Shown here in pieces: positions 29,715 to 40,669 of a stretch of 64,000 bases of DNA. The notes beneath the pieces were generated by a model that worked only from the letters and a program-made list of their open reading frames with translations, had not been told where the DNA came from and did no database searches. Both the position numbers and the translations under genes were made by a program. Positions within the stretch are counted from its first letter, which is position 1. Each line of letters begins with the position of its first letter. Source of the stretch: Serratia bockelmannii (GTDB lineage Bacteria > Pseudomonadota > Gammaproteobacteria > Enterobacterales > Enterobacteriaceae); assembly GCF_008011855.1 (NCBI RefSeq), contig NZ_VOUX01000033.1, forward strand, positions 1,426,001 to 1,490,000, written 5' to 3'.

Positions 29715-29972
29715 ATGTTCCAGCAAGAAGTTACTATTACCGCTCCGAATGGTCTGCATACTCGCCCTGCCGCTCAGTTCGTTAAAGAAGCCAAAGGCTT
29801 CACGTCTGACATCACCGTGACCTCCAACGGCAAAAGCGCCAGCGCTAAAAGCCTGTTCAAACTGCAAACTCTGGGGCTGACTCAAGGGACCGTAGTGACC
29901 ATCTCAGCTGAAGGTGAAGACGAGCAGAAAGCCGTTGAGCACTTGGTAAAACTGATGGCAGAGCTTGAGTAA
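29715..29972 (+). CDS. ptsH: Phosphocarrier protein HPr
   Basis: An 85-residue PTS phosphocarrier that passes phosphate from enzyme I to the sugar-specific enzymes II. The phosphorylated His15 is in [10 protein letters not shown]; Ser46 is in the [15 protein letters not shown] segment. First gene of ptsH-ptsI-crr, 46 bases ahead of ptsI. The sequence TTGGGGAAAC before the ATG supplies the ribosome-binding site. Confidence 0.98.
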   Translation: MFQQEVTITAPNGLHTRPAAQFVKEAKGFTSDITVTSNGKSASAKSLFKLQTLGLTQGTVVTISAEGEDEQKAVEHLVKLMAELE

Positions 29973-30018
29973 TCGGCCCGTCTTTTTAGTTAACACCAGT
30001 CAAGAGTAAGGTAGGGTT

Positions 30019-31746
30019 ATGATTTCAGGCATTTTAGTATCACCGGGCATCGCTTTTGGTAAGGCTCTCTTGCTGAAAGAAGACGACATCGTCATCAACC
30101 GGAAAAAAATCTCTGCTGATCAAGTAGAGCAGGAAGTCTCGCGTTTTCTGGCCGGCCGCGCGAAAGCGTCCGAACAGCTGGAAGCGATCAAGACCAAAGC
30201 TGGCGAAACCTTCGGCGAAGAGAAGGAAGCTATCTTCGAAGGCCACATCATGTTGCTGGAAGACGAAGAGCTTGAGCAGGAAATCATAGCCCTAATCAAA
30301 GACGATCTGGCCTCCGCAGACGCCGCCGCCTACACCGTGATCGAAGGTCAGGCAAAAGCGTTGGAAGAGCTGGACGACGAATACCTGAAAGAACGCGCCG
30401 CCGACGTGCGCGACATCGGCAAACGCCTGCTGCAAAACATTCTGGGCATGCCGATCGTCGATCTGGGCTCCATTCAGGACGAAGTGATCCTGGTGGCCAC
30501 CGATCTGACCCCGTCCGAGACCGCGCAGCTGAACCTGGACAAAGTGCTGGGCTTCATTACCGATCTCGGCGGCCGCACCTCCCACACCTCTATCATGGCG
30601 CGCTCCCTGGAGCTGCCGGCGATCGTCGGTACCAGCGACGTGACCAAGCAGGTGAAAAACGACGACTACCTGATTCTGGATGCGGTTAACAACAAAATTT
30701 ACGTTAATCCGACCGCTGACGTTATCGATCAGCTGAAAGCCGCCCAGAACCAATACATCACCGAGAAAAACGATCTGGCCAAGCTGAAGGACCTGCCGGC
30801 GATTACGCTGGACGGCCATCAGGTTGAAGTCTGCGCCAACATCGGCACCGTGCGCGACGTCGCGGGTGCAGAGCGCAACGGCGCGGAAGGCGTCGGCCTG
30901 TACCGTACCGAATTCCTGTTCATGGACCGCGACTCGCTGCCAACCGAAGACGAGCAGTTCCAGGCTTATAAAGCCGTGGCGGAAGCCATGGGCTCGCAGG
31001 CCGTGATCGTCCGCACCATGGACATCGGCGGCGACAAAGACCTGCCGTACATGAACCTGCCGAAGGAAGAGAACCCGTTCCTCGGCTGGCGCGCCATCCG
31101 CATCGCGATGGACCGCCGTGAAATCCTGCACGCCCAGCTGCGCGCCATCCTGCGCGCCTCGGCGTTCGGCAAACTGCGCATCATGTTCCCGATGATCATC
31201 TCCGTGGAAGAAGTGCGCGATCTGAAAGGCGAAATCGAGACGCTGAAGGCGCAGCTGCGCGAAGAAGGCAAGGCGTTTGACGAGAGCATCGAGGTGGGCG
31301 TGATGGTGGAAACACCGGCTGCGGCGGTCATCGCTCACCACCTGGCGAAAGAAGTCGACTTCTTTAGTATTGGGACAAACGATCTAACCCAGTATACTCT
31401 GGCGGTAGATCGCGGCAACGAGCTGATTTCTCATCTCTATAACCCGATGTCCCCATCAGTACTTAGCCTGATCAAACAGGTTATTGATGCATCTCACGCA
31501 GAAGGCAAGTGGACCGGCATGTGCGGCGAACTGGCTGGCGATGAGCGTGCTACACTGTTGTTATTGGGCATGGGGCTGGATGAGTTCAGCATGAGTGCGA
31601 TTTCAATCCCGCGCATCAAGAAAATTATTCGTAACACGAATTTCGAAGATGTGAAGGCGTTGGCAGCGCAGGCCTTGGCACAGCCAACGGCACAAGACCT
31701 GATGAATTGCGTCAATAAATTCATCGAAGAAAAAACGCTCTGCTAA
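30019..31746 (+). CDS. ptsI: PTS enzyme I
   Basis: Phosphoenolpyruvate-protein phosphotransferase, 575 residues, the first cytoplasmic enzyme of the PTS. The active histidine is in [13 protein letters not shown] near residue 189. Also seen are the N-terminal HPr-binding helical domain, the PEP-binding barrel ([22 protein letters not shown] read in parts, [29 protein letters not shown]) and the active-site cysteine in GMCGELAGD. Middle gene of the operon, with AAGGTAGGG ahead of its start. Confidence 0.98.
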   Translation: MISGILVSPGIAFGKALLLKEDDIVINRKKISADQVEQEVSRFLAGRAKASEQLEAIKTKAGETFGEEKEAIFEGHIMLLEDEELEQEIIALIKDDLASADAAAYTVIEGQAKALEELDDEYLKERAADVRDIGKRLLQNILGMPIVDLGSIQDEVILVATDLTPSETAQLNLDKVLGFITDLGGRTSHTSIMARSLELPAIVGTSDVTKQVKNDDYLILDAVNNKIYVNPTADVIDQLKAAQNQYITEKNDLAKLKDLPAITLDGHQVEVCANIGTVRDVAGAERNGAEGVGLYRTEFLFMDRDSLPTEDEQFQAYKAVAEAMGSQAVIVRTMDIGGDKDLPYMNLPKEENPFLGWRAIRIAMDRREILHAQLRAILRASAFGKLRIMFPMIISVEEVRDLKGEIETLKAQLREEGKAFDESIEVGVMVETPAAAVIAHHLAKEVDFFSIGTNDLTQYTLAVDRGNELISHLYNPMSPSVLSLIKQVIDASHAEGKWTGMCGELAGDERATLLLLGMGLDEFSMSAISIPRIKKIIRNTNFEDVKALAAQALAQPTAQDLMNCVNKFIEEKTLC

Positions 31747-31795
31747 ACTTCCACGACACTGGAACGCCGCCCAATTTAATGCTTAGGAGAAGATC

Positions 31796-32305
31796 ATGGG
31801 TTTGTTCGATAAACTGAAATCTCTGGTTTCTGATGACAAGAAAGACACGGGCACTATCGAGATCGTCGCTCCCCTTTCTGGCGAAATCGTCAATATCGAA
31901 GATGTGCCGGACGTAGTGTTCGCTGAAAAAATCGTTGGCGACGGTATCGCCATCAAACCGGCCGGTAACAAAATGGTTGCTCCGGTTGACGGCACCATCG
32001 GTAAGATTTTCGAAACCAACCATGCATTCTCTATCGAATCCGACAGCGGCATTGAGCTGTTCGTCCACTTCGGCATCGATACCGTAGAACTGAAAGGCGA
32101 AGGCTTCAAACGCATCGCCGAAGAAGGTCAGCGCGTCAAGAAAGGTGACGTGGTTATCGAGTTCAACCTGCCACTGCTGGAAGAGAAAGCCAAGTCTACC
32201 CTGACGCCGGTCGTTATCTCCAACATGGACGAGATCAAAGAGCTGATCAAACTGTCCGGCAGCGTGACCGTTGGCGAAACCCCGATCATCCGCATCAAGA
32301 AGTAA
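31796..32305 (+). CDS. crr: PTS glucose-specific enzyme IIA
   Basis: Soluble IIA-Glc of 169 residues, which receives phosphate from HPr and hands it to the glucose permease; in its unphosphorylated form it blocks other sugar permeases, and when phosphorylated it activates adenylate cyclase. The active histidine is in [11 protein letters not shown] near residue 91, with His76 in NHAFSIES. Third gene of the operon, 49 bases after ptsI, preceded by TTAGGAGAA. Confidence 0.98.
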   Translation: MGLFDKLKSLVSDDKKDTGTIEIVAPLSGEIVNIEDVPDVVFAEKIVGDGIAIKPAGNKMVAPVDGTIGKIFETNHAFSIESDSGIELFVHFGIDTVELKGEGFKRIAEEGQRVKKGDVVIEFNLPLLEEKAKSTLTPVVISNMDEIKELIKLSGSVTVGETPIIRIKK

Positions 32306-32320
32306 GCGCGGATGAGCAAG

Positions 32321-32349
32321 AAAAACGGCGCCCTCGGCGCCGTTTTTTT
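32321..32349 (+). terminator. Terminator after crr
   Basis: AACGGCGCC/GGCGCCGTT stem with a CTC loop and seven T, flanked by A on the left. Confidence 0.92.
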
Positions 32350-32380
32350 ATCCCCTTCGTCGTATCCCAATCTCGCTACG

Positions 32381-33706
32381 TTATGACGACCAGCGCGGGA
32401 TACGCAGGGTAATGACCAGCCCCTCTTTGTCGCCGTTGCGCGCCTCAACCTGGCCGCCGTGCGCCAATACCACCTTGCGGGTAATCGCCAGCCCCAAGCC
32501 GTAACCCTTGCCCGACTGCGCCGACTTCACACGCACGAACGGATCGAAGATGCTCGACAGCTTCGCCTCTTCGACCCCCGGCCCCTGATCGCTGACGGCG
32601 ATCTGGAACTGGTTATCGACGCGCGACAGCGCCACCGTCACCCGCTGGCCGTGGCTGGAAAAGCGCAGCGCATTGCGCACGATGTTGTCCACCGCTCGCC
32701 GCATCAGCTCCGCATTGCCTTTGACGGTATACTCCACGTCCGACTCGGCCTGCAGCACGATATCCACGCCGGGCACCTGCGCCTCGTAGCGTGCATCACT
32801 CACCACCGCGTCCACCAGGCCGTACAGATCGAAATACTCCTCGTCCGGCAGGCTACTGTGTTCGGTACGCGACAACGCCAGCAGCTCGCCGATCATTTTG
32901 TCCAGCCGCCCCGACTCGTGTTCGATACGTTTGAGCGAGGCTTCGACGTTACCGGCATTCTGCCGCGCCAGGCCAATCGCCAGCTGCAGGCGCGCCAGCG
33001 GTGAACGCAGCTCGTGCGAAACGTCATGAAGTAACTGCTCGCGGGCGCTAACCAGCAGTTCCAGCCGCTCGGCCATGGTGTCGAAATCGCGCGCCACGTC
33101 GGACAGCTCGTCATGGCGGCGCCGCATGTTCGGGAACAGCCGCACCGACAGATCGCCCTGCGCCACCCGATCCAGGCCGCCGCGCAGCTGACGCATCGGC
33201 CGGGTCAGGTTCCAGGCCAGCACGGCGCTGAACAGCAAACCGCCCAGCCCGCCGACCCACAGCATCGGCGCAGGAATGTTGAAGAAGTGGGAACGCCGCT
33301 CCGGCCGATACTCTTCCCGCAGCCCGCGCACGTCATAGCTCAGCCAGTAACCTTGCCCTTCCCCGGTCTGCACCCAGGCGGAAATCGCTTTCGGCATACG
33401 ACGCCCTTCAAACACCGGTTCTTCCGGCGCGGGCGGCGGCGGTTGGGTCATCGGCGTAACCGACAGCAGACGCCTGTCGTCCTCGGGCCAGTCGCGCATC
33501 AGGGCTTCCAGCGCCGGCATACCGCCGCTGCGCAACTGGGTGGCGGCGGAGGTCAGTTGCAGGCCAATGACCCGCCGCGCCATGGCGTTCTCCGGCGGCA
33601 CATAACGATCGCCATAAAGAGAAAACGCCACCCACAGCGCCTGCGTCATGATGAGGAAGGTCAACCAAAAGCCGAGTAAAATTTTCCAGAACAGTCTTCC
33701 GCGCAT
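32381..33706 (-). CDS. Sensor histidine kinase, CpxA-like (possible RssA)
   Basis: A 441-residue membrane sensor kinase. It has a membrane helix at residues 9-29, a periplasmic segment of about 115 residues with a proline-rich stretch (TQPPPPAPEEP), a second helix at 148-166, a HAMP domain, the dimerization domain with the phosphorylated His231 in HDVSHELRSPLARL, and an ATPase domain (N box NIVRNALRFS, G boxes SDQGPGV and GKGYGLGLAITRK). It lies 6 bases after its response regulator. In S. marcescens the rssB-rssA pair that controls swarming has the same order; I think this could be it, but cannot confirm from sequence. Confidence 0.88.
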   Translation of the reverse strand: MRGRLFWKILLGFWLTFLIMTQALWVAFSLYGDRYVPPENAMARRVIGLQLTSAATQLRSGGMPALEALMRDWPEDDRRLLSVTPMTQPPPPAPEEPVFEGRRMPKAISAWVQTGEGQGYWLSYDVRGLREEYRPERRSHFFNIPAPMLWVGGLGGLLFSAVLAWNLTRPMRQLRGGLDRVAQGDLSVRLFPNMRRRHDELSDVARDFDTMAERLELLVSAREQLLHDVSHELRSPLARLQLAIGLARQNAGNVEASLKRIEHESGRLDKMIGELLALSRTEHSSLPDEEYFDLYGLVDAVVSDARYEAQVPGVDIVLQAESDVEYTVKGNAELMRRAVDNIVRNALRFSSHGQRVTVALSRVDNQFQIAVSDQGPGVEEAKLSSIFDPFVRVKSAQSGKGYGLGLAITRKVVLAHGGQVEARNGDKEGLVITLRIPRWSS

Positions 33707-33712
33707 ATCAGG

Positions 33713-34393
33713 TTACCGGATGCGATAGCCGATGCTGCGCACCGTCTCGATGCTGAGCTTACTGCCGGCCAACGCGCTCAGCTTCTGGCGAATATTGCTG
33801 ATGTGCACGTCCACGCTGCGGTCATAGGCCTCACGCGGGCGCCCCAGCCCCTTCTCGGACAGCTCGTCCTTCGACACCACGCGATCCGGCGCGCGCAGCA
33901 ACAGCTCCAACAGATTGAATTCCGAAGCGGTCAGATCAAACGCCTTACCGCGCCATTCGCTGCTGCGGGTTGAAGGGTTTAGCGTCAGCTCGCCGAAGCT
34001 GATGGCGGCTTCGTCGTCCGCCTCTTGCGGCCGCTCTTCGAAACGGCGCAGCACCGCGCGCAGACGCGCCACCAATTCGCGCGGGTAGCACGGTTTGGGC
34101 ATGTAATCGTCAGCGCCCATCTCCAGGCCAATCACCCGATCGATGTTGTCGCCTTTGGCGGTCAACATGATGATCGGCAGCCGGCTCTTTTTACGTACGT
34201 CCCGCAGCACGTCAATGCCGCTCATGTCCGGCAGCATGATGTCGAGGATCATCGCGGTATAGTCGCCCGACAGCGCGCCCTCTACCCCCGCCTTGCCCGT
34301 CAGCACTAGCGTGGCATCGAAGCCTTCGCCGGTCAGGTATTCGCTCAGCATGGTGCCAAGCTCCAGGTCATCGTCGACCAGTAAAATTTTCAT
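33713..34393 (-). CDS. OmpR-family response regulator (possible RssB)
   Basis: A 226-residue DNA-binding response regulator. The start at 34393 (MKILLVDDDLELG) removes five unconserved residues. The phosphorylated aspartate is Asp51 in MILDIMLPDMSG, with the acidic pocket DDD at 7-9 and Lys in YMPKPCYP; the winged helix is C-terminal (LTASEFNLLELLL, SVDVHISNIRQKL, TVRSIGYRI). It belongs to the CpxR-like branch. It is encoded before its kinase in one operon, in the place where E. coli has pdxK. Confidence 0.9.
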   Translation of the reverse strand: MKILLVDDDLELGTMLSEYLTGEGFDATLVLTGKAGVEGALSGDYTAMILDIMLPDMSGIDVLRDVRKKSRLPIIMLTAKGDNIDRVIGLEMGADDYMPKPCYPRELVARLRAVLRRFEERPQEADDEAAISFGELTLNPSTRSSEWRGKAFDLTASEFNLLELLLRAPDRVVSKDELSEKGLGRPREAYDRSVDVHISNIRQKLSALAGSKLSIETVRSIGYRIR

Positions 34394-34645
34394 GCCTTGC
34401 TCCTTCACCGATTTTCGTTATTTTCCCGCCAATTCCGCCGGCCCGCAGCCGGTTTTACTCAATCCTTACACATCGCTCTTTGCGTCTCGCCACCGTTATT
34501 GTGGCCGCTGCCGCGCAATTTCTCTACTTCAGTCATGGCATTGGCGCACGAGCAAGCGGCAGCTACCACGCAAGCGGGGCTGCCGTCTGTCGAAAGGAAA
34601 GGGGGAAAGATTCTCCCGACGGAACACACCGCCGGGAAGGAGCGA
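34394..34645. other. Intergenic region between the response regulator and cysM
   Basis: 252 bases without a gene; should hold the promoter of the two-component operon. I see no terminator with a T-run after cysM and no clear operator. Confidence 0.45.
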
Positions 34646-35527
34646 TCAGTCGAACACGCCGGTAGAGAGGTAACGGTCGCCGCGATCGCAAACGATCGCC
34701 ACCACGACGCTGCCAGGGTGGGCCGCCGCGATGCGCAAGGCGCCGGCTACCGCACCGCCGGAGCTGACGCCGCAGAAAATGCCTTCACGCTGCGCCAACT
34801 GGCGCATGGTCTGCTCGGCATCGCCCTGTTCGATATCCAACACCTGATCCACCAGCTCCGGGCGGAAAATCCCCGGCAGGTAAGCAGGCGACCAACGGCG
34901 AATGCCGGGGATGCTGCTGCCCTCCGCCGGCTGCAGGCCGACGATCTGCACCTGCGGATTCTGGCTCTTCAGGTAACCGCCCACGCCGGTAATGGTGCCG
35001 GTGGTGCCCATGCTGGAAACGAAGTGCGTGATGCGCCCTTCGGTCTGGCGCCAGATCTCCGGGCCAGTGGTGGTGAAGTGGGCATAAGGATTGTCGAGAT
35101 TGTTAAACTGATCCAGCACCTTGCCCTGCCCCTGGCGCTGCATCTCCAACGCCAGATCGCGCGCCCCTTCCATCCCCTGCTCACGGCTGACCAGGATCAG
35201 TTCCGCACCGTAGGCGCGCATCGCCGCCTGCCGTTCCAGGCTCATGTTCTCCGGCATCAGCAGCTTCAGCGTATAGCCTTTCAATGCAGCGATCATCGCC
35301 AGTGCAATACCGGTGTTGCCGCTGGTAGCCTCGATCAGCACGTCGCCGGGCTTGATCTCCCCGCGCAGCTCCGCCTGCTGGATCATCGCCAACGCGGCGC
35401 GATCCTTCACCGATCCCGCCGGGTTATTGCCTTCCAGTTTGACCCATACTTCGCTGCCCGCCTGGGCGGCCAGCCGTTGCAGTTTTACCAGCGGGGTATT
35501 CCCGATGCATTGTTCGAGCGTTGTCAC
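34646..35527 (-). CDS. cysM: Cysteine synthase B (O-acetylserine sulfhydrylase B)
   Basis: PLP enzyme that uses sulfide or thiosulfate with O-acetylserine. I chose the GTG at 35527 because the protein then begins TTLEQCIGNTPLVKLQ as E. coli CysM does; the ATG 14 codons earlier would start inside the terminator-like hairpin after cysA. Length 293, about ten residues shorter at the C-terminus than E. coli. PLP lysine Lys41 is in [28 protein letters not shown] and SSMGTTGTITGVGGY are the loops. It follows cysPTWA, as in E. coli. Confidence 0.93.
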   Translation of the reverse strand: MTTLEQCIGNTPLVKLQRLAAQAGSEVWVKLEGNNPAGSVKDRAALAMIQQAELRGEIKPGDVLIEATSGNTGIALAMIAALKGYTLKLLMPENMSLERQAAMRAYGAELILVSREQGMEGARDLALEMQRQGQGKVLDQFNNLDNPYAHFTTTGPEIWRQTEGRITHFVSSMGTTGTITGVGGYLKSQNPQVQIVGLQPAEGSSIPGIRRWSPAYLPGIFRPELVDQVLDIEQGDAEQTMRQLAQREGIFCGVSSGGAVAGALRIAAAHPGSVVVAIVCDRGDRYLSTGVFD

Positions 35528-35562
35528 GATCTTTGCCTGTGTGTTGGTGTGCGTAAAGTAAA

Positions 35563-35588
35563 AAGGCAACCCTGGGGTTGCCTTGAAA
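35563..35588 (-). terminator. Hairpin between cysA and cysM
   Basis: AAGGCAACCC/GGGTTGCCTT with a short TG loop, A-runs and T-runs on both sides. It would partly separate cysM from the cysPTWA transcript, and lies directly upstream of the cysM start. Confidence 0.8.
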
Positions 35589-35608
35589 AAAAGGGCTGTT
35601 AAAACCTA

Positions 35609-36697
35609 TCAGGCGCTTTTGGCTAACGCAACAGGTTGCAGCAGTTGATCGCCGGCATACAGCCGCGCATTGAGGCTGCCGACGTAATAACGGCCGCCGC
35701 GCACCGGCGTGGCGTTGCCTTCCGGCAGCACTATGCTTATCGGTTCCTGATGCCAGCCGATCGGCTGCACCGTCAGCTGCCAGAAATGGCCGCGCGGGCT
35801 GACTTCCAGCACCTGAACCGGCAGCGGGCAACGTTCGCTGCTTTCGGTCGCCACTTCCATTTCCCACGGGCGCAGGAACAGATCGACGCTGCCCTGGTGC
35901 ATCGGCTGGAACGACAGCGGCCACTGGTGCGCGCCGACGAACAGCTGGGAGCCGCGAATTTCGCCGTTCAGGCGGTTCACTTCCCCCATGAATTCCAGCA
36001 CGAAGCGGCTGGCCGGCTCGCGCATAATCTCCTCCGGCGAGCCAACCTGTTCGATATTACCCTGGCTCATCACCACGATGCGGTCGGCCACTTCCATCGC
36101 TTCTTCCTGATCGTGGGTGACGAATACGCTGGTGAACTTCAGCTCTTCGTGCAGTTGGCGCAGCCAGCGACGCAGCTCTTTACGCACCTGCGCATCCAGC
36201 GCGCCAAACGGCTCGTCCAGCAGCAGAATTTGCGGTTCCACCGCCAGGGCGCGCGCCAGCGCCACGCGCTGTTTCTGGCCGCCGGACAGCTGCGACGGGT
36301 AGCGATTGGCCAAATGGCCAAGCTGCACCATGTCCAGCAACTGAGTGACTTTCTGTTTGATCGCCGCGGCGTTCGGCCGCTCGCGGCGTGGCAGCACGGT
36401 CAGGCCGAAGGCGATGTTGTCGAACACCGTCATGTGGCGGAACAGCGCATAGTGCTGAAACACGAAACCCACGCGCCTGTCGCGTGCATGCATGTGGCTG
36501 ACGTCGGTGCCGTGGAAGCCCAGCTTGCCGCCGCTCTGGCTTTCCAGCCCGGCGATGATGCGCAGCAGCGTGGTCTTGCCGGAACCGGACGGCCCGAGCA
36601 GCGCCACCATCTCGCCGGAAGCAATATCGAGCGAGATATCGTTCAATACCTTGGTGCGACCGAAGTACTTGTTGATGCCGTTAATCTCAATGCTCAT
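35609..36697 (-). CDS. cysA: Sulfate/thiosulfate ABC importer ATPase
   Basis: ATPase of the sulfate/thiosulfate importer, 362 residues from [13 protein letters not shown]. Walker A is GPSGSGKTT, signature LSGGQKQR, Walker [13 protein letters not shown], switch histidine [12 protein letters not shown]; a C-terminal TOBE-like regulatory domain follows residue 240. Its start overlaps the end of cysW by 11 bases, so translation is coupled. Confidence 0.97.
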   Translation of the reverse strand: MSIEINGINKYFGRTKVLNDISLDIASGEMVALLGPSGSGKTTLLRIIAGLESQSGGKLGFHGTDVSHMHARDRRVGFVFQHYALFRHMTVFDNIAFGLTVLPRRERPNAAAIKQKVTQLLDMVQLGHLANRYPSQLSGGQKQRVALARALAVEPQILLLDEPFGALDAQVRKELRRWLRQLHEELKFTSVFVTHDQEEAMEVADRIVVMSQGNIEQVGSPEEIMREPASRFVLEFMGEVNRLNGEIRGSQLFVGAHQWPLSFQPMHQGSVDLFLRPWEMEVATESSERCPLPVQVLEVSPRGHFWQLTVQPIGWHQEPISIVLPEGNATPVRGGRYYVGSLNARLYAGDQLLQPVALAKSA

Positions 36698-37562
36698 GAT
36701 TTTCCTCCCGCTCGAGACGCGCGTTTTGACGTTCCAGACGCCACTGCAGCGCACTCTTCAAAAATAGGGTAACGATCGCCATCAGGGTCAACAGCGCGGC
36801 AGCGGTAAAGGAACCGACGGTGTTGTAATCCTGCTGCAACAGCTCGACCTGCAGCGGCAGACTGTAGGTTTCTCCGCGAATCGAACCGGACACCACCGAC
36901 ACCGCGCCGAACTCGCCGATGGCGCGTGCGTTGGTCAGCACCACGCCATACAGCAGCGCCCAGCGAATGTTGGGCAGCGTCACGCGGCGGAACATCTGCC
37001 AGCCGGACGCCCCCAGCAGAATGGCGGCCTCGTCTTCCTGGCTGCCCTGGCTGAGCATCATCGGCACCAGCTCGCGCACCACGAAGGGACAGGTGACGAA
37101 AATAGTCACCAACACCATGCCCGGCCAGGAGAACATGATCTGGATGTTATGCGCATCCAGCCAGCCGCCCAGCAGGCCGTTGCTGCCGTAAAACAGCAGG
37201 TAAATCAGCCCCGCCACCACCGGTGAAACGGCGAACGGGATATCGATCAGCGTCAGCAGCAGCTGGCGGCCGGGGAAGGTGAAACGCGTCACCAGCCACG
37301 CCAGCAACGTGCCGAACACCAGGTTAAACGGCACGGTAATCAGCGCGATCAAGACCGTCAGCCAAATGGCGTGCAGCATGTCCGGATCGAGCAAGTTGCT
37401 CCACATCGCGCCGAATCCTTTGGAAAAGGCCTCGGCGAAAATCGACATCATCGGCACCACCAGCAGCAGCACCGAGAACAGCGTTCCGATGGCGATCAGC
37501 GTCCACTTGCCCCAGTTAACGCGTGGGCGCTCGGCGCCGTTGAAGGCGGAAACATCAGCCAT
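36687..37562 (-). CDS. cysW: Sulfate/thiosulfate ABC permease CysW
   Basis: Inner-membrane permease of 291 residues, one of the pair forming the sulfate channel. Seen are six hydrophobic segments and the EAA loop in [22 protein letters not shown] (read in parts), which contacts CysA. Its ATG overlaps the stop of cysT by one base (TGATG arrangement). Confidence 0.96.
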   Translation of the reverse strand: MADVSAFNGAERPRVNWGKWTLIAIGTLFSVLLLVVPMMSIFAEAFSKGFGAMWSNLLDPDMLHAIWLTVLIALITVPFNLVFGTLLAWLVTRFTFPGRQLLLTLIDIPFAVSPVVAGLIYLLFYGSNGLLGGWLDAHNIQIMFSWPGMVLVTIFVTCPFVVRELVPMMLSQGSQEDEAAILLGASGWQMFRRVTLPNIRWALLYGVVLTNARAIGEFGAVSVVSGSIRGETYSLPLQVELLQQDYNTVGSFTAAALLTLMAIVTLFLKSALQWRLERQNARLEREENHEH

Positions 37563-38401
37563 CAGTGCCCTCCTCCCAAACGTCTGCCGAAGCGGCTTTG
37601 CAATACGTTAATGCTGAACAGCAGCAGCAGCGACGCCGCCAGGATCACCGAGGCGATGGCGCTGGCCGCCGGGTAATCGAACTCCTGCAAACGCACAAAA
37701 ATCATCAGCGAGGTCACTTCCGTCTTCCAGGCGATGTTGCCGGCGATGAAAATCACCGCGCCGAACTCGCCCAGGCTACGGGTAAAGGAGATGGCGGTGC
37801 CGGCCAGCAATGCCGGCGCCACCTCGGGCAGCACCACGCGGCGAAAACTCTGCCAGCGCGTGGCGCCCAGCGTCTCGGCCGCCTCTTCGTATTCCGGCCC
37901 CAGCTCTTCCAGCACCGGCTGCACGGTGCGCACCACAAACGGCAAGCTGGTGAACGCCATCGCTACCGCGATCCCGAGCCAGGTAAAGGTAACCTTGATG
38001 TCGAAGTGCGCCAGCCACTGACCGTACCAGCCGGTGGTAGAAAACAGCCCCGCCAGCGTCAGGCCGGCCACCGCCGTCGGCAGCGCGAACGGCAGATCGA
38101 TCAGGCCATCCAGCAGCGAACGGCCGGGAAAACGGTAGCGCGTCAGGATCCAGGCCATCAGCATGCCGAACACCGCATTGAACAGGCTGGCAACGCCGGC
38201 CGCCAGCAGCGTCACTTTATACGCCGCCACCACCTGCGGGTTGGATATCACTTCCCAATATTGCGCCAGGCTCATCTGCGCCAGCTGCATCACCAGCGCG
38301 GTGAGCGGCAGCAGCAGGATCAAACAGGTATAAAACAGACTGCTGCCGAGGCTGAGGCCAAATCCGGGCAGCACCCGCTTACTGGACGACAACGCCAACA
38401 T
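37562..38401 (-). CDS. cysT: Sulfate/thiosulfate ABC permease CysT (CysU)
   Basis: Partner permease, 279 residues. Seen are six membrane segments and the EAA motif in EYEEAAETLGATRWQSFRRVVLP (read in parts). It starts immediately beside the cysP stop, with no gap. Called CysU in E. coli. Confidence 0.96.
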   Translation of the reverse strand: MLALSSSKRVLPGFGLSLGSSLFYTCLILLLPLTALVMQLAQMSLAQYWEVISNPQVVAAYKVTLLAAGVASLFNAVFGMLMAWILTRYRFPGRSLLDGLIDLPFALPTAVAGLTLAGLFSTTGWYGQWLAHFDIKVTFTWLGIAVAMAFTSLPFVVRTVQPVLEELGPEYEEAAETLGATRWQSFRRVVLPEVAPALLAGTAISFTRSLGEFGAVIFIAGNIAWKTEVTSLMIFVRLQEFDYPAASAIASVILAASLLLLFSINVLQSRFGRRLGGGH

Positions 38402-39424
38402 TTACTTGCGCCCTGCCGCTAACAGCTGATCCAGCTCGCCGCCGGTGGCGAAATGGGTTTTCATCACCTGCGGCCAGCCGCCAAATTGATCTTCCACCCG
38501 GAACAGTTGGGTGTCCGGGAATTGCCCCTTGGCCGCCGCCATCGCTTTCTGGTCATACACGCGGTAGTAGAAGCTGGTGATCACCTGCTGCGCCGCCGGG
38601 CTGTAGAGATAGTTCAGATAGGCTTTGGCCGCCTGTTCGGTGCCGTTGCGCTCGACGTTTTTGTCGACCCAGGCCACCGGGAACTCCGCCAGAATATCGA
38701 CCGGCGGCACGATCACGTCGTACTTGTCTTCACCGTATTGCTTGCGGATGTTGTTCACTTCGGACTCGAAGCTGATCAGCACGTCGCCCAAACCGCGCTC
38801 GACGAAGGTGGTGGTCGCGCCGCGGCCGCCGGTATCGAACACCAGCACGTTCTTCAGGAAACGGGTCATGAAGGCGCGAGTCTTGGCCGTATCATTGCCG
38901 TCGGCCTGGCTGGCGGCGCCCCAGGCAGCCAGATAGGTATAACGGCCGTTGCCGGAGGTTTTCGGGTTCGGGAACACCAGTTTCACGTCGTCACGCACCA
39001 GATCGTTCCAGGTGTGGATGCCCTTCGGGTTGTCCTTGCGCACCAGAAACGCCATGGTGGAATAGAACGGCGAGCTGTTGTTCGGCAGGCGCGACTGCCA
39101 GTCCGCCGGGATCAGCTGCCCGCGATCGTGCAGGATCTGTACGTCGGTGACCTGGTTGTAAGTCACCACGTCGGCACGCAGGCCCTGCAGGATCGCCAGC
39201 GCCTGCTTCGACGAGCCGGCGTGCGATTGTTTGATGGTCAGCTTGTCGTTCGGATGCTGTTGATTCCACTGCTGTTCAAAGCCGGGATTCAGCGCGACGA
39301 ACAATTCACGGGAAACGTCATAAGAGCTGTTCAGCAATTCCGCCGCCGACGCGGCGCCGCTCGCCAACAGCGCAGCCGCCAGCCAACCTTTCAGCACGAG
39401 ATTTTTAACCCGGTTTTGTTTCAT
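38402..39424 (-). CDS. cysP: Thiosulfate-binding periplasmic protein
   Basis: Periplasmic binding protein that presents thiosulfate/sulfate to CysTWA. The start at 39424 (MKQNRVKN) gives 340 residues with a signal peptide cut near ASAAE. Typical segments are [38 protein letters not shown] and [21 protein letters not shown]. First gene of cysPTWA. In E. coli the promoter is activated by CysB and N-acetylserine; the 160 bases upstream here would have to hold those sites, which I cannot locate by eye. Confidence 0.97.
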   Translation of the reverse strand: MKQNRVKNLVLKGWLAAALLASGAASAAELLNSSYDVSRELFVALNPGFEQQWNQQHPNDKLTIKQSHAGSSKQALAILQGLRADVVTYNQVTDVQILHDRGQLIPADWQSRLPNNSSPFYSTMAFLVRKDNPKGIHTWNDLVRDDVKLVFPNPKTSGNGRYTYLAAWGAASQADGNDTAKTRAFMTRFLKNVLVFDTGGRGATTTFVERGLGDVLISFESEVNNIRKQYGEDKYDVIVPPVDILAEFPVAWVDKNVERNGTEQAAKAYLNYLYSPAAQQVITSFYYRVYDQKAMAAAKGQFPDTQLFRVEDQFGGWPQVMKTHFATGGELDQLLAAGRK

Positions 39425-39585
39425 TCTGCACCTTATCACTGAGTCATTCCTTCAGGCTTTCGCCTTATTGACGACCAGTGTATTTATAACTCGGTGCGGA
39501 GCTGTAACGCTTTTATATACCGTTTGGTGATTTACAAGCATCAAACGCTATAAGGCAGGGAATGCGAGGCGTTTTCGGGACGGAA

Positions 39586-39618
39586 AAACGGGCCGAAGCC
39601 GGGCGCACCGGCTTCGGC
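39586..39618 (-). terminator. Terminator after yfeX
   Basis: On the minus strand an 11-bp stem GCCGAAGCCGG/CCGGCTTCGGC with a TGCGC-type loop, then CCGTTTTTCC. It lies 7 bases after the yfeX stop. Confidence 0.85.
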
Positions 39619-39625
39619 AACGGCG

Positions 39626-40525
39626 TCAAAGTGACAGCAGGCGCGTTAGCGATGGCGCAAAGTAGTAGCTGCCGGTGACCGCACGGCTGAAACGCAGCAT
39701 CGCGTCGCGTTTGCCGTCCAGATCGCCGAACATGCTTAGCAGCTGCTGCTCGATATTGTGCAGGCGCGCGCAATAGGCAATGAAGAACAGGCCATGCTTG
39801 CCGCTGGCGGTGCCGTAAGGCAGGCTCTGGCGCAGAATTTTCAGGCCCTTGCCATTCTCTTTCAGATCGACGCGGCTGACGTGCGAGGTATCCGGGCGCT
39901 GATCGGCCGGCAGCTCTTCGCTGTCGTGCTTGGTACGGCCGATGATCTGCTCCTGTTGCTCGGTGGTAAAACGCTGCCACTGGCGCAGATTGTGCTCGTA
40001 GCGTTGCACCAGCACGTAGCTGCCGCCTGCGTCCTCTTCGCCTTCGGCGATCGTCGCCACTGCCGGGCGCTGATCGCCCTGTGGGTTTTCGGTGCCGTCG
40101 ATGAAGCCGCTCAGATCGCGCTCTTCCACCCAACGGAAACCGTGGGTTTCTTCTTCAATCTTGATGGCGTTGCCGAACGCCGCCAGCGCCGCCTGCGCCA
40201 GCGTGAAGTTGACGTCGTGACGCAGCGACTGGATGTGGATCAGCATATCGCGTTGGGTGGCCGGCGCCAGCCCTTTGCCGAGCGGCGCGAACGGCTTCAG
40301 CTCTTTCGCGCCCTGGCCGCTGGAGAGATCGTGCCAAACGTCGTAGCCGAAAGCGATCACCGCGCCGAGGCGCGCATCGGGAAACTGCTGCTGCAGCTCG
40401 CTCAGCGTCTGACAAAACTGCTTGCAGCCCTGGCGCAAGTCGGCGAATTCGCCCTGTACGGTGGCTTCCATAAAAATGGCGAAACGGCAATGCTCCAGCA
40501 GAATACCGCTCTGAACCTGTGTCAT
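39626..40525 (-). CDS. yfeX: DyP-type heme peroxidase YfeX
   Basis: Cytoplasmic heme peroxidase of 299 residues from MTQVQSG. Seen are the DyP signature GFIDGTENP near residue 150 with the distal aspartate, the proximal heme-ligand histidine in [10 protein letters not shown], and the C-terminal [19 protein letters not shown]. coli YfeX was reported to take iron from heme, a claim that was disputed; it oxidizes porphyrinogens. It is not in an operon. Confidence 0.93.
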   Translation of the reverse strand: MTQVQSGILLEHCRFAIFMEATVQGEFADLRQGCKQFCQTLSELQQQFPDARLGAVIAFGYDVWHDLSSGQGAKELKPFAPLGKGLAPATQRDMLIHIQSLRHDVNFTLAQAALAAFGNAIKIEEETHGFRWVEERDLSGFIDGTENPQGDQRPAVATIAEGEEDAGGSYVLVQRYEHNLRQWQRFTTEQQEQIIGRTKHDSEELPADQRPDTSHVSRVDLKENGKGLKILRQSLPYGTASGKHGLFFIAYCARLHNIEQQLLSMFGDLDGKRDAMLRFSRAVTGSYYFAPSLTRLLSL

Positions 40526-40669
40526 GTTGTTATCCTCAATACCAGAATCCGGCAACAGGTAAGGTATGGCGGTTGACGCGCGGGTTCCCTGTTACAAACG
40601 CGCGCTATCATACCGCAAGCACGGGCGATTGCCTTGCAGCAGCGCAAAGAAAATAGGGGTAATGGCTTG

